A stretch of DNA of 24,838 nucleotides from a virus. The translations under genes and the position numbers were made by a program. Positions within the stretch are counted from its first letter, which is position 1. Each line of letters opens with the position of its first letter. The DNA is taken from positions 1 to 24,838 of IMG/VR virus record IMGVR_UViG_3300005613_000395. The stretch is one strand, 5' to 3'. This document shows positions 14,943 through 22,392 of the stretch, in pieces. The notes below the pieces were generated by a model, which had not been told where the DNA came from, did not search any database, and worked only from the letters and a program-made list of their open reading frames with translations.

Positions 14943-15124
14943 GTGTAACTTGTTTATTTGAAATATTAAAACACACAAGTCTTTAGCTTGTGTGGTGTAA
15001 AATATATTAAATTTTTCCATAAAAGTTTAGAAACCTTGATTTAAGGTTGGAAACTCATTGGTATTTACTCGAAGAGTATCTTAGCCAATGAGTAGTTCAT
15101 CTTGTATGTTTAATATATACTTGC
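14943..15124. other. Structured divergent intergenic region, three hairpins, possible small RNA
   Basis: Hairpin C is CACACAAG (14972-14979) with CTTGTGTG (14987-14994); on the minus strand it is followed by TTTTAATATTT, like a terminator. Hairpin A is GTTT..AACCTT (15025-15037) with AAGGTT..AAAC (15043-15054). Hairpin B is ACTCATTGG (15053-15061) with CCAATGAGT (15085-15093), enclosing TACTC/GAGTA (15066-15078). TATATA at 15114-15119 lies 5 nt before the ATG at 15125 and probably serves that gene. On the minus strand the order B, A, C plus T-run would suit a short RNA or a 5' leader attenuating the Mre11-like gene. No tRNA fold fits. Confidence 0.4.
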
Positions 15125-15631
15125 ATGCATATCAAAAGATATCACATGATATTTGAATCACTTGATAATATCAAGAACAATCCATTTTATGATGAGCTTT
15201 GTGCGTTTATGAAAAAATTCACAAGTTCGGAACAACTATTGCGTTCGGGTGGAATACCTATTGATATTCTCGATAGATTGGCCCATGGTTTCAGTGAATC
15301 AGATATCAAGCAACTTGAGCCTGATAGGCTTAAAATACGCTGGTGGGATGATATTGGGAATGTCAAGTATGAGATTCGAACGAGTGGCCTTTCTGAAAAA
15401 GAATGGGCAAAAACGATAAATTTAAATGAACCAATAGAGGTGAGTTATAGAGTTCATAATGGTGAGAAGGGATTCTTTATTGAGGATGGCCATCATAGGT
15501 ACATGGCAGCCAAGATACTTGATAGACCTTTGAATGTAGATATTGATATAAATTTGAACCCTATAAAAGAGCTCGATCCTGAGTTAAGTTATGATGAGTT
15601 TCACAGAAAGATATTCGATATGGTCAGGTAA
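15125..15631 (+). CDS. ParB-like (sulfiredoxin-fold) protein with tagged N-terminus (168 aa)
   Basis: The block EPIEVSYRVHNGEKGFFIEDGHHRYMAAKIL (about 102-132) carries the G-H-H-R-x-x-A-A motif of ParB/Srx-type domains, which in other proteins bind nucleotides or cut DNA. The length is near that of single-domain phage members. The N-terminus MHIKRYHMIFESLDN shares the Y-x-x-(I/F)-F-E pattern with other accessory proteins here and contains I-F-E, a possible prohead-protease site. A TATATA box lies 5 nt before the start. The gene ends with an 8-nt tail-to-tail overlap. Whether it acts on DNA, on nucleotides or as a regulator cannot be told from the sequence. Confidence 0.6.
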   Translation: MHIKRYHMIFESLDNIKNNPFYDELCAFMKKFTSSEQLLRSGGIPIDILDRLAHGFSESDIKQLEPDRLKIRWWDDIGNVKYEIRTSGLSEKEWAKTINLNEPIEVSYRVHNGEKGFFIEDGHHRYMAAKILDRPLNVDIDINLNPIKELDPELSYDEFHRKIFDMVR

Positions 15632-15869
15632 TTGATCTGATTATGACACTTCTCTTGAATTGGTAATAATCCATTGATCCTTTCATGGTTTCGGGATGTT
15701 TTTTTGACAGTATTCTATGAGTCTCAAAACACCTTCTCTCTGCTTCTTTGATATTCAGTTTTAAAAGTGTTTCCTTTCTTCTGCTCAACTGACCTATTCT
15801 TATCGATCTGAATCCATCGTCAGAAAGTTTGAAAATTTCAATAAGATAGTCGATATATTTTTCCACCAT
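15624..15869 (-). CDS. Small hypothetical protein (81 aa)
   Basis: The ORF opens at 15908, but I chose ATG 15869 because it lies 4 nt after TATATTTG (15881-15874), a box-to-start arrangement found elsewhere in the window. The product begins MVEKYIDYLIEIFKLSDDG and is basic and helical, with one Cys. I do not recognise it. It has no signal peptide and no clear membrane segment. It converges with the ParB-like gene, overlapping by 8 nt, and diverges from gmd. Confidence 0.5.
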   Translation of the reverse strand: MVEKYIDYLIEIFKLSDDGFRSIRIGQLSRRKETLLKLNIKEAERRCFETHRILSKKHPETMKGSMDYYQFKRSVIIRSIT

Positions 15870-15873
15870 GAAA

Positions 15874-15881
15874 CAAATATA
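15874..15881 (-). promoter_or_regulatory. TATATTTG box 4 nt before the start at 15869
   Basis: The minus strand reads TATATTTG TTTC ATG. The box fits the Bacteroidota -7 consensus TAnnTTTG and sits at the same 4-nt distance as at the ileS leader and the 13563 gene. Confidence 0.35.
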
Positions 15882-15913
15882 ATAAAAATCAATACAAAAA
15901 GAAAACATTTTAA

Positions 15914-16936
15914 ATGGGGAAAATTGCGTTAATATCCGGTGTGACCGGACAGGATGGAAGTTATTTGGCTGAGTTCTTATTATCTAAAGGTTATCAGGTT
16001 CACGGAATAAAAAGAAGAAGTTCAAGTTTCAATACAGAAAGGATCGATCATTTGTATAATGATGTGAATTTCAAACTTCATTATGGTGACCTGACCGATT
16101 CGACCAATATAATAAGAATAATTCAGGAAGTACAGCCTGATGAGATATACAATCTGGCAGCTCAGTCACATGTAAAGGTTTCATTCGAAACACCTGAATA
16201 TACAGCAAATTCTGATGCTCTTGGTGCATTGAGGATATTGGAAGCAATAAGAATTTTGAACTTAGAGAAAAAAACAAGATTCTATCAGGCATCAACATCA
16301 GAGATGTTCGGTAAAGTTCAAGAGGTTCCTCAAAGAGAAACAACTCCATTTTATCCAAGAAGTCCTTATGGTGTTGCAAAGCTTTATGCGCATTGGATCA
16401 CCGTCAATTACAGAGAATCATATGATTTGTTTGCGTGTTCAGGAATTCTTTTCAATCATGAAAGTCCTGTCAGAGGTGAAACATTTGTCACTCGAAAGAT
16501 AACACAGGCGGTTGCAAGGATAAGTCAAGGATCAGATGAAATACTTTATCTTGGCAATCTTGATGCCGAACGCGATTGGGGACATGCGAAAGATTATGTC
16601 AGAGGTATGTGGTTGATGTTGCAACAGGAAAATCCAGATGATTATGTTCTTGCAACCGGTAAAATGATATCTGTCAGAAAATTTGTTGAAATGTCATTCA
16701 AATATATCGGGATCGATATAGAATGGTCTGGTGAGGGTTGTGATGAGATTGGTGTCGATGTGAGTTCAGGAAAGTGTCTTGTAAAAGTTGATCCTAAATA
16801 TTTCAGGCCAACTGAGGTAGATGAGCTATTGGGTGATTCAACAAAGGCAAGACGACAACTTGGTTGGATGCCTGAGTATTCTGTTGAACAGTTGTGTAAA
16901 GAAATGGTGGAAAATGACATTAAAAGATTGAAATGA
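15914..16936 (+). CDS. gmd: GDP-mannose 4,6-dehydratase
   Basis: This enzyme converts GDP-D-mannose to GDP-4-keto-6-deoxy-D-mannose with bound NADP(H), the first step to GDP-L-fucose. The 340 residues are full length for the family. Visible are the nucleotide-binding motif GVTGQDG (9-15), RR at 34-35, STSEMFG (S127, T128, E130) and the catalytic Y152-x3-K156 in SPYGVAK. Also present are [15 protein letters not shown] and the C-terminal [15 protein letters not shown], all hallmarks of GMD. It overlaps the next gene by ATGA, forming a two-gene fucose operon. A phage could use the product to glycosylate its virion or alter the host surface. No glycosyltransferase is visible in this window. Confidence 0.95.
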   Translation: MGKIALISGVTGQDGSYLAEFLLSKGYQVHGIKRRSSSFNTERIDHLYNDVNFKLHYGDLTDSTNIIRIIQEVQPDEIYNLAAQSHVKVSFETPEYTANSDALGALRILEAIRILNLEKKTRFYQASTSEMFGKVQEVPQRETTPFYPRSPYGVAKLYAHWITVNYRESYDLFACSGILFNHESPVRGETFVTRKITQAVARISQGSDEILYLGNLDAERDWGHAKDYVRGMWLMLQQENPDDYVLATGKMISVRKFVEMSFKYIGIDIEWSGEGCDEIGVDVSSGKCLVKVDPKYFRPTEVDELLGDSTKARRQLGWMPEYSVEQLCKEMVENDIKRLK

Positions 16937-17868
16937 AGATAAAACCTTATTCAAAGATATTTGTTGCTGGTGGTCGTGGAATGGTGGGATCAGCATTGAT
17001 CAGAAAATTAAAGATGTTAGGATTCAAAAACATAGTCAGTCCATCAAGTTCTGAACTTGATCTCACCAATCAAAAAAGAGTCATTGAGTTTTTCTGTTCA
17101 GAGAAATTTGACTTTGTTTTTTTGGCAGCTGCCAAGGTGGGTGGTATATTGGCCAACAGCACCGAAAAGGCAGATTTCATCTATCAGAATATAATGATAC
17201 AGACAAATGTTATCCACTCATCATATCTGAGTGGTGTGAAAAAATTAGTATTCCTTGGTTCGTCCTGTATCTATCCTAAAATGTCACCTCAGCCTATAAA
17301 AGAGGAATATCTTATGACGGGTGAGCTCGAACCAACGAATGATGCTTATGCGATTGCCAAAATATCAGGGATAAAGATGTGCCAATCATACAATGAACAA
17401 TATGGCACTGATTTTATTTCAGTCATGCCTACCAATCTTTACGGACCAAATGATAATTATGATAGCAAGACATCACATGTTCTACCGGCCTTGATAAGGA
17501 AAGTTCACGAAGCTAAAATAAGTGGATCTGATATGATCACCGTTTGGGGGTCAGGCAATCCAAGGAGAGAATTTCTTTATGTCGATGACCTTGCGGATGC
17601 TATTTTACATGTATTTGAAAATTATTCTGGTAATGAGATCATAAATATCGGCACCGGTGTTGACATATCAATAAAAGAACTTGTAGGTATCATTCAACAG
17701 GTCGTTGGATATGAGTGTCGAGTGGTATATGACTCTGACATGCCGGATGGTACTCCAAGAAAACTTCTTGATGTCAGTAAATTGAATGATTTGGGTTGGC
17801 GATACAAGACAGATATTTCAGATGGTATCCGGTCAGCATATGAGGATTTTCTTAGTAGGGAAACTTAA
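16933..17868 (+). CDS. fcl: GDP-L-fucose synthase (epimerase/reductase)
   Basis: The second step: epimerisation and NADPH-dependent reduction of GDP-4-keto-6-deoxymannose to GDP-L-fucose. Its 311 residues show the Rossmann motif GGRGMVG (13-19), AAAKVGGI (65-72), GSSCIYPK (109-116, with the S and C expected at the active site), and Y139-x3-K143 in AYAIAKISG. It also has [12 protein letters not shown] and [12 protein letters not shown]. All key residues are present. Start and stop fit the ATGA overlap with gmd, which implies translational coupling. It ends 10 nt before the metallopeptidase-like gene. Confidence 0.95.
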   Translation: MKIKPYSKIFVAGGRGMVGSALIRKLKMLGFKNIVSPSSSELDLTNQKRVIEFFCSEKFDFVFLAAAKVGGILANSTEKADFIYQNIMIQTNVIHSSYLSGVKKLVFLGSSCIYPKMSPQPIKEEYLMTGELEPTNDAYAIAKISGIKMCQSYNEQYGTDFISVMPTNLYGPNDNYDSKTSHVLPALIRKVHEAKISGSDMITVWGSGNPRREFLYVDDLADAILHVFENYSGNEIINIGTGVDISIKELVGIIQQVVGYECRVVYDSDMPDGTPRKLLDVSKLNDLGWRYKTDISDGIRSAYEDFLSRET

Positions 17869-17875
17869 TATATAT
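17869..17875 (+). promoter_or_regulatory. TATATAT box 3 nt before the start at 17879
   Basis: TATATAT directly follows the fcl stop and ends 3 nt before ATG 17879. This matches the start-proximal TATATA boxes of the virion genes. It supports the shorter start of the metallopeptidase-like gene and suggests transcription separate from the fucose pair. Confidence 0.35.
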
Positions 17876-17878
17876 GCT

Positions 17879-19063
17879 ATGATAAACGAAAAAATGGGTG
17901 TTCCTGATAATATTGAGCTTGTAGCCAAAAGAATACACCGACGCATATTGACATATTTAAATCGAAAAAACATTGATATATTTTTTGGTGAGAATTTACT
18001 CTTATACACCGTCTTCCGAATAGGTAATTTGGATCTCAATATTTCTGTGAAGATAAACTTGGATAAAATTGATCAACCGCTCACTCAAGTTCATTCGATG
18101 TCAATGGCTATGGGAGCTGAGTTTGAAATGAGTGGTGAAAAATTAAGAAAAAGGTCGATAATGGATGACCCATCACTTGTGATAAACATTGTGTGTGACC
18201 GGATCGATATCGAAAAGATACGAAATGAATTGAGTGATGTCGCTGTGGTCTCACACATCGCACATGAGCTTAAGCATCTTTATGACAATTATTATAGAAA
18301 TCCTTCTGTGATTGGATACTCAAAGTATCAATCTTTTCAGTTCAATATTGGACTTCCTTCGGTGGCTGAATTCTTATTTCTACTTTATTACACGACAGTT
18401 GAGGAGAATCTTGTAAGACCTGTCGAATTCTATACGGATATGGTTGAGAATAATATAACAAAGAAAGATTTCAGAGATTATATAAAAAGTTCTGAAATAA
18501 TAAAATGGTTGAGCAAGGGAGAGACAATGACACTTGATATGTTAAAAGAAACGATAAAATCAGACCCAATGTTGAAATATTTTCTTGAGCAACTATATGC
18601 CAGTGAGGATTATGAAAGTGTTGGTGATCCGGTTGATGATGTTCTGAATATTGTCCTGATAAATATCATCAATAATGACATTAAATCCCTCGATCGTCAG
18701 ATCGATGGATATAAGAGAAGACTTGTAAGAGAGAATCCAGTTTTAAGGTCGGGAAATGTTATCAACATAATAATGAATCAGCCTTTGGTTGTTGATCCAT
18801 CAAATGAGGAAAAGTTAAGAAAGATATTTGTTGATCGATTGAATAAGTTTCAAAAATATGAAAATAATCGAGAAAAATATTTTGAAAATCTGATAAAAGA
18901 CCTTAATTTTACATCGATGAAAATGAAGCGCAAACTTTACAAACTTTATGATATGTTACCAGAAGAAACTAAGAACGAATCAATTTTGAATTGGGAACTT
19001 TTCAATAAGATCAACTCAAAACCTATCGTTACAAAGATCGATTGGGAAAAGTTGAAAAAATGA
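17879..19063 (+). CDS. Putative zinc metallopeptidase-like phage protein (394 aa)
   Basis: The ORF is open from 17786, but that part overlaps fcl; ATG 17879 follows fcl by 10 nt and a TATATAT box by 3 nt. The segment VVSHIAHELKHLYDNYY contains HExxH (H129, E130, H133). About 45 residues later TTVEENLVRPVEFY supplies a Glu in an ENxxRxxE context (E175/E176, R180, E183), the spacing and look of a gluzincin active site. The C-terminal 200 residues are helical, charged and rich in K, N and D. It has no signal peptide. A zinc peptidase encoded beside head genes could act in the virion or on host proteins; the substrate is unknown. Activity is inferred from motif only. Confidence 0.6.
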   Translation: MINEKMGVPDNIELVAKRIHRRILTYLNRKNIDIFFGENLLLYTVFRIGNLDLNISVKINLDKIDQPLTQVHSMSMAMGAEFEMSGEKLRKRSIMDDPSLVINIVCDRIDIEKIRNELSDVAVVSHIAHELKHLYDNYYRNPSVIGYSKYQSFQFNIGLPSVAEFLFLLYYTTVEENLVRPVEFYTDMVENNITKKDFRDYIKSSEIIKWLSKGETMTLDMLKETIKSDPMLKYFLEQLYASEDYESVGDPVDDVLNIVLINIINNDIKSLDRQIDGYKRRLVRENPVLRSGNVINIIMNQPLVVDPSNEEKLRKIFVDRLNKFQKYENNREKYFENLIKDLNFTSMKMKRKLYKLYDMLPEETKNESILNWELFNKINSKPIVTKIDWEKLKK

Positions 19064-19585
19064 TCATTTCAAGTGTTTTTCTGTGACAACAATGAATTTA
19101 AATCCTTTTTTGTCACACCACTTTATCATGGTTTTCCATTTCTGTGAATTCTTCTGAGCCATTTTCAATCGATACTCTAAGTTTCTCATCTTTTTCACAT
19201 TTGCATTTTCCGGTATATTGAATTGTTTTTTTTCAAACAGAACAACATCCTCATACTCCTTGTGTGGTTTTACTTCGACAACTACTTTGCTTATCTCACC
19301 ATTTGAATTTATAAGTTCATAATAATAATCTGCGTAATAAGTGTGGCTTTTAAGGTTGATGTCACCATCTTTTTCATAGTGTGTGAGTTGATATGGTATT
19401 TTAATGCACTCTCCACACCATCTTTTGATCATTTCATTCTTATCGAGCCATGTCATGAACTTGAATTCAAGCATTGATCTGTAGTATAGTCCACCTTCCG
19501 AGTTCAACTTGATAACCTTGTCTTTATTTTCCGGTATGAAATTGCCTTGGTGATATTTGCTATTATTTGGCTTAGAGTTTATCAT
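19064..19585 (-). CDS. Head completion nuclease, T4 gp4-like
   Basis: The 173 residues show a PD-(D/E)xK-type core: YYRSMLEFKFMTWLD (E40), WCGE..IKIPYQL, HTYYADYYYEL (D86) and VVVEVKPHKEY (E104, K106). This order (SxxE ... IPY ... DYY ... EVKP) matches the T4 gp4 (gp50/65) head-completion family, related to TnsA-like nucleases, which acts on packaged DNA at the filled head before tail joining. T4 gp4 is about 150 residues, so the length fits. The start is 4 nt from a TATATATAT box shared with the divergent gene at 19603. The stop abuts the metallopeptidase-like gene exactly. Confidence 0.7.
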   Translation of the reverse strand: MINSKPNNSKYHQGNFIPENKDKVIKLNSEGGLYYRSMLEFKFMTWLDKNEMIKRWCGECIKIPYQLTHYEKDGDINLKSHTYYADYYYELINSNGEISKVVVEVKPHKEYEDVVLFEKKQFNIPENANVKKMRNLEYRLKMAQKNSQKWKTMIKWCDKKGFKFIVVTEKHLK

Positions 19586-19589
19586 AATT

Positions 19590-19598
19590 TATATATAT
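19590..19598. promoter_or_regulatory. Shared TATATATAT box in a 17-bp divergent spacer
   Basis: The spacer 19586-19602 is 4 nt + TATATATAT + 4 nt between ATG 19585 (minus) and ATG 19603 (plus). It is the twin of the 5640-5656 spacer. No room remains for a 5' UTR or a Shine-Dalgarno sequence, so mRNAs in both directions would be leaderless or nearly so if initiated here. Confidence 0.5.
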
Positions 19599-19602
19599 CA
19601 TT

Positions 19603-20295
19603 ATGGGAGCTCTCAATGAAAGGTTGAAATTAAGTCAAATGGTATATGGTAAAGATATCGTTGATTACTATAAGAACAACACCGAGTATATGTTCAATCT
19701 TTACAAGAATTCGTCTGATGAGTGTGAATTGATAGATAAATCTGAGATACAGGTAGGTGGTTTCTATCATTTCTTCTATATGGATGATTCAAATTGGATG
19801 AAATATTCCCCAGTTTTCATATGTGATCACAGAGAATTCAAAAACATGATAGTATTACTTGGTGTCAACTTCAACTTTATACCTCTTGAACTCAGAGTCA
19901 GAATTTTCGATGAATTCATAAGAGATGAGGATTTTAATACTGATAAATTATTGCAGGTTGATTTTGTCGGTATGTATCAACAATTGTTGAGAATAGGTTT
20001 TGAATATTCGATAAGGGAATATAATGTTGCTCAAATAGTTGGCGTTCATAGAATATCACTTGAACTTCTTCCAAGATTCTTATACTCTTCTTATCCTTCG
20101 AACAAGTATGACCCTAATAAATTGATGGATACTTGGAAAAAGAAAATTGAGACAAAAGAGCAGAGACACAGAGAAATAATACAATCTGTCATAAGCGATT
20201 TTTATGACATAACCGGTGAAATATCGGAAAATTACAAGGTTCTATCAGGTCATATAGCTGATATACAGAAGAGTTATATGAAATATGGTCGATAG
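19603..20295 (+). CDS. Conserved-looking phage protein upstream of portal (230 aa)
   Basis: I cannot name this family. The central stretch GGFYHFFYMDDSNWMKYSPVFICD followed by LLGVNFNFIPLELRVRIFDEF resembles a block I have seen in hypothetical proteins of other T4-like phages (an F/Y-rich strand, a PVF strand, then a GxNxxxxP loop and helix). The C-terminal 60 residues (KKKIETKEQRHREII and following) look like a coiled coil. It precedes the portal gene by 46 nt on the same strand and probably shares its transcript, so a head or packaging role is plausible. The start is 4 nt after the shared TATATATAT box. Confidence 0.7.
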   Translation: MGALNERLKLSQMVYGKDIVDYYKNNTEYMFNLYKNSSDECELIDKSEIQVGGFYHFFYMDDSNWMKYSPVFICDHREFKNMIVLLGVNFNFIPLELRVRIFDEFIRDEDFNTDKLLQVDFVGMYQQLLRIGFEYSIREYNVAQIVGVHRISLELLPRFLYSSYPSNKYDPNKLMDTWKKKIETKEQRHREIIQSVISDFYDITGEISENYKVLSGHIADIQKSYMKYGR

Positions 20296-20341
20296 AGGGT
20301 AGGATTTTTTATATATACAATGATAAAATTTTAAAAAATGA

Positions 20342-22018
20342 ATGGCATCTTATAATCCAAATAACAATCAAAGTCAATTTTCGTATGTGAACTCGGCCGT
20401 TGAGAACAAAGGTCTTTTTTCAAGGATTCTCAGGAATCTTTCCAATTGGGGTATGAACTATGATGATATGATAGCCAGAAACCAAGTGGGTGTCGGTATA
20501 AATGAGGATCCTTATGAGACACAGGGTAATTCGATGTACAGTTTCTTTTCGAGAAAGGCAGTTGCATCGGTATTGAATCAGAAATCAATTCCATATTTGG
20601 ATAGGAGTTATGCTGATAAAAGAAGAATATTGCGTGAGTATTCTATAAAAGATGAGATCCGTGATTTCATAACTCAGATATGTGACGAAGCAATTGTTTA
20701 TTCTGATAAGGATTTCTGTGAAGCAGCATTCATATCAAATGATTATCCACAAGAGGTCAGAGATAAATATCTTGAATATTTTGAAAAGATCTACTCAAGA
20801 TATGGTTTTGCTGATACCGTCACAGCATGGTCAATGATGAAAGACTTTCTAATTGATGGTTACCTTGCAATGGAGATAGTTTGGGATGATAAGAAAAAGA
20901 ATATAATAATGTTCAATCGATTGAGACCTGAAACTCTTGTTCCGGCATATGAGCCTAATATTGGTCACCTTTGGATCCAGTATCCTGAGGATCCACAACT
21001 AAGAAGAATATTCCTTGATTCACAGATCATATTCATTTCATATTCAACACAGAATGATTACTCAGAAACATCCTATGTTGAGGGACTTATCAAGCCATAC
21101 AATCAGCTCAAGATCATAGAACAGACAAAGATCATGTTCAATATGATAAATGCAACACTTTATCAGAAATTCACAATACCGACAAAAGGACTTGGTAGAC
21201 AAAGAGCAGAAGAACAGATAGGTCAGTTGATACAGGATTATTCTGAAGAGGTCGAGTGGGATGATTCGCTTGGAACTCTTACTATAAATGGATCAAAACA
21301 TTTACCATATAATAAACAATTTTGGTTCCCTGATGGAGATGCAGGAACTCCGCAGATGGAAATAGTATCGCCTGAAGGTCACAATCTTAATGAGGATGAT
21401 ATTCTGAAATGGTTTTTCAATATTCTGAAAAGAGCATCAAAGATACCTATGCAAAGATTCGAGGCTGAAAATGGAGGTGGATCGGTTTTCAACGATGCTG
21501 CTGAGATCACGAGAGATGAGGCAAAGTTTGCAAATTTCATACAGCGATTGAGAGCCATATTCAAGGAAACAATTGTAAAGCCTTTGAAGTTGCAGATATT
21601 GGTTGAATTCCCAGAATATAAGGATGATGAAAGATTTTTAAATCAGATAGACATTGATTTTCTATCGAATCAGCTTTTTGAAGAATGGAGAAAGTTGGGT
21701 AATCTTTCTAAAAAGGCAGAGATACTACAAACATTTACTGGAATTCAAAAGGCGGATGGTGAACCTTATTTCCATATAGAATATCTTATCGACCATGTTT
21801 TGAAATTATCACCAGAGGAAAAACAGGAGAACTTGAGATACTGGCAGCGTGACTCACAAGGTGGTGGATCAGCTGAAGGTATGGAAGGTGAAGGCATGGA
21901 TGCTGGTGGCGACATGGGTGGTGATGTCGGTGGTGATGTCGGTGGTGATATAGGTGGGGATGAAGGCGGTGGTCCTGAGCCAGGTGGTGGAGATGAAGGT
22001 GGTGAGTTTGAATTCTAA
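20342..22018 (+). CDS. Portal vertex protein, T4 gp20-like
   Basis: The portal forms the dodecameric ring through which DNA enters and leaves the capsid. The 558 residues align by motif with T4 gp20 (524 aa): EYSIKDEIRDFITQICDEAIVY near residue 100, then KPYNQLKIIEQTKIMF and FWFPDGDAGTPQMEIV. The wing/stem region LKWFFNILKRASKIPMQRFE and GGSVFNDAAEITRDEAKFANFI follows near 360-400. The last about 50 residues are a Gly/Asp-rich tail with repeated GGD units ending DEGGEFEF, longer than and unlike the acidic T4 tail. A TATATATA box at 20310-20317 precedes the start by about 25 nt. The stop overlaps the convergent gene by 4 nt. Confidence 0.92.
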   Translation: MASYNPNNNQSQFSYVNSAVENKGLFSRILRNLSNWGMNYDDMIARNQVGVGINEDPYETQGNSMYSFFSRKAVASVLNQKSIPYLDRSYADKRRILREYSIKDEIRDFITQICDEAIVYSDKDFCEAAFISNDYPQEVRDKYLEYFEKIYSRYGFADTVTAWSMMKDFLIDGYLAMEIVWDDKKKNIIMFNRLRPETLVPAYEPNIGHLWIQYPEDPQLRRIFLDSQIIFISYSTQNDYSETSYVEGLIKPYNQLKIIEQTKIMFNMINATLYQKFTIPTKGLGRQRAEEQIGQLIQDYSEEVEWDDSLGTLTINGSKHLPYNKQFWFPDGDAGTPQMEIVSPEGHNLNEDDILKWFFNILKRASKIPMQRFEAENGGGSVFNDAAEITRDEAKFANFIQRLRAIFKETIVKPLKLQILVEFPEYKDDERFLNQIDIDFLSNQLFEEWRKLGNLSKKAEILQTFTGIQKADGEPYFHIEYLIDHVLKLSPEEKQENLRYWQRDSQGGGSAEGMEGEGMDAGGDMGGDVGGDVGGDIGGDEGGGPEPGGGDEGGEFEF

Positions 22019-22392
22019 AACTCTTTGACAAAGAATCCACTCACCTGTGGCTTATCATATCCTACCATTTTTATCTGATAGGGTAAAATGGATTCAATTT
22101 CAGCATTTTTTTCTATGATATTGTAATGTATTCTTGTTACTTTCAGATCCTTATCAATTTCCATTTCGAATGAATCACATTTTAGAATATTGCGTATGAT
22201 CTCATTTTCTTCATTCAGACCATCTATGCGCAAAGCAGGTTTTATGTCATCGACACACAATATTGATTTCTTGCCGAATATCGTGTTCATCTTGACCTGT
22301 CTTAGTGATTTATTATAAGATGAGTACCTACTTAGAATGTAGTGGAAATTTTCAAGGTTATTGTTTTCTGTAAGTTCTGTTGATATTGTCAT
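22015..22392 (-). CDS. Hypothetical protein (125 aa)
   Basis: I do not recognise this protein. It is small, soluble and of mixed alpha/beta character, starting MTISTELTENNNLENFHYIL and ending GYDKPQVSGFFVKEF. It has two Cys (ILCVDD, LKCDSF) without a paired zinc motif. It is the last of three minus-strand genes joined by ATGA overlaps (22389-22392 and 23126-23129), so it is probably translated in concert with them. The 3' end overlaps the portal stop by 4 nt. Confidence 0.65.
   Translation of the reverse strand: MTISTELTENNNLENFHYILSRYSSYNKSLRQVKMNTIFGKKSILCVDDIKPALRIDGLNEENEIIRNILKCDSFEMEIDKDLKVTRIHYNIIEKNAEIESILPYQIKMVGYDKPQVSGFFVKEF

Noticed and set aside
14943-15020. 26-residue N-terminal extension of the Mre11-like protein
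   Set aside because: The conserved family start MKAFLSTDWHFG begins at 14942, and the extension is encoded by a hairpin-forming intergenic region.
17786-17878. N-terminal extension of the metallopeptidase-like gene
   Set aside because: It lies within fcl in another frame; ATG 17879 has a suitable upstream box and spacing.
21786-22040. His-rich minus-strand frame
   Set aside because: It is the antisense of the Gly/Asp-rich portal tail.
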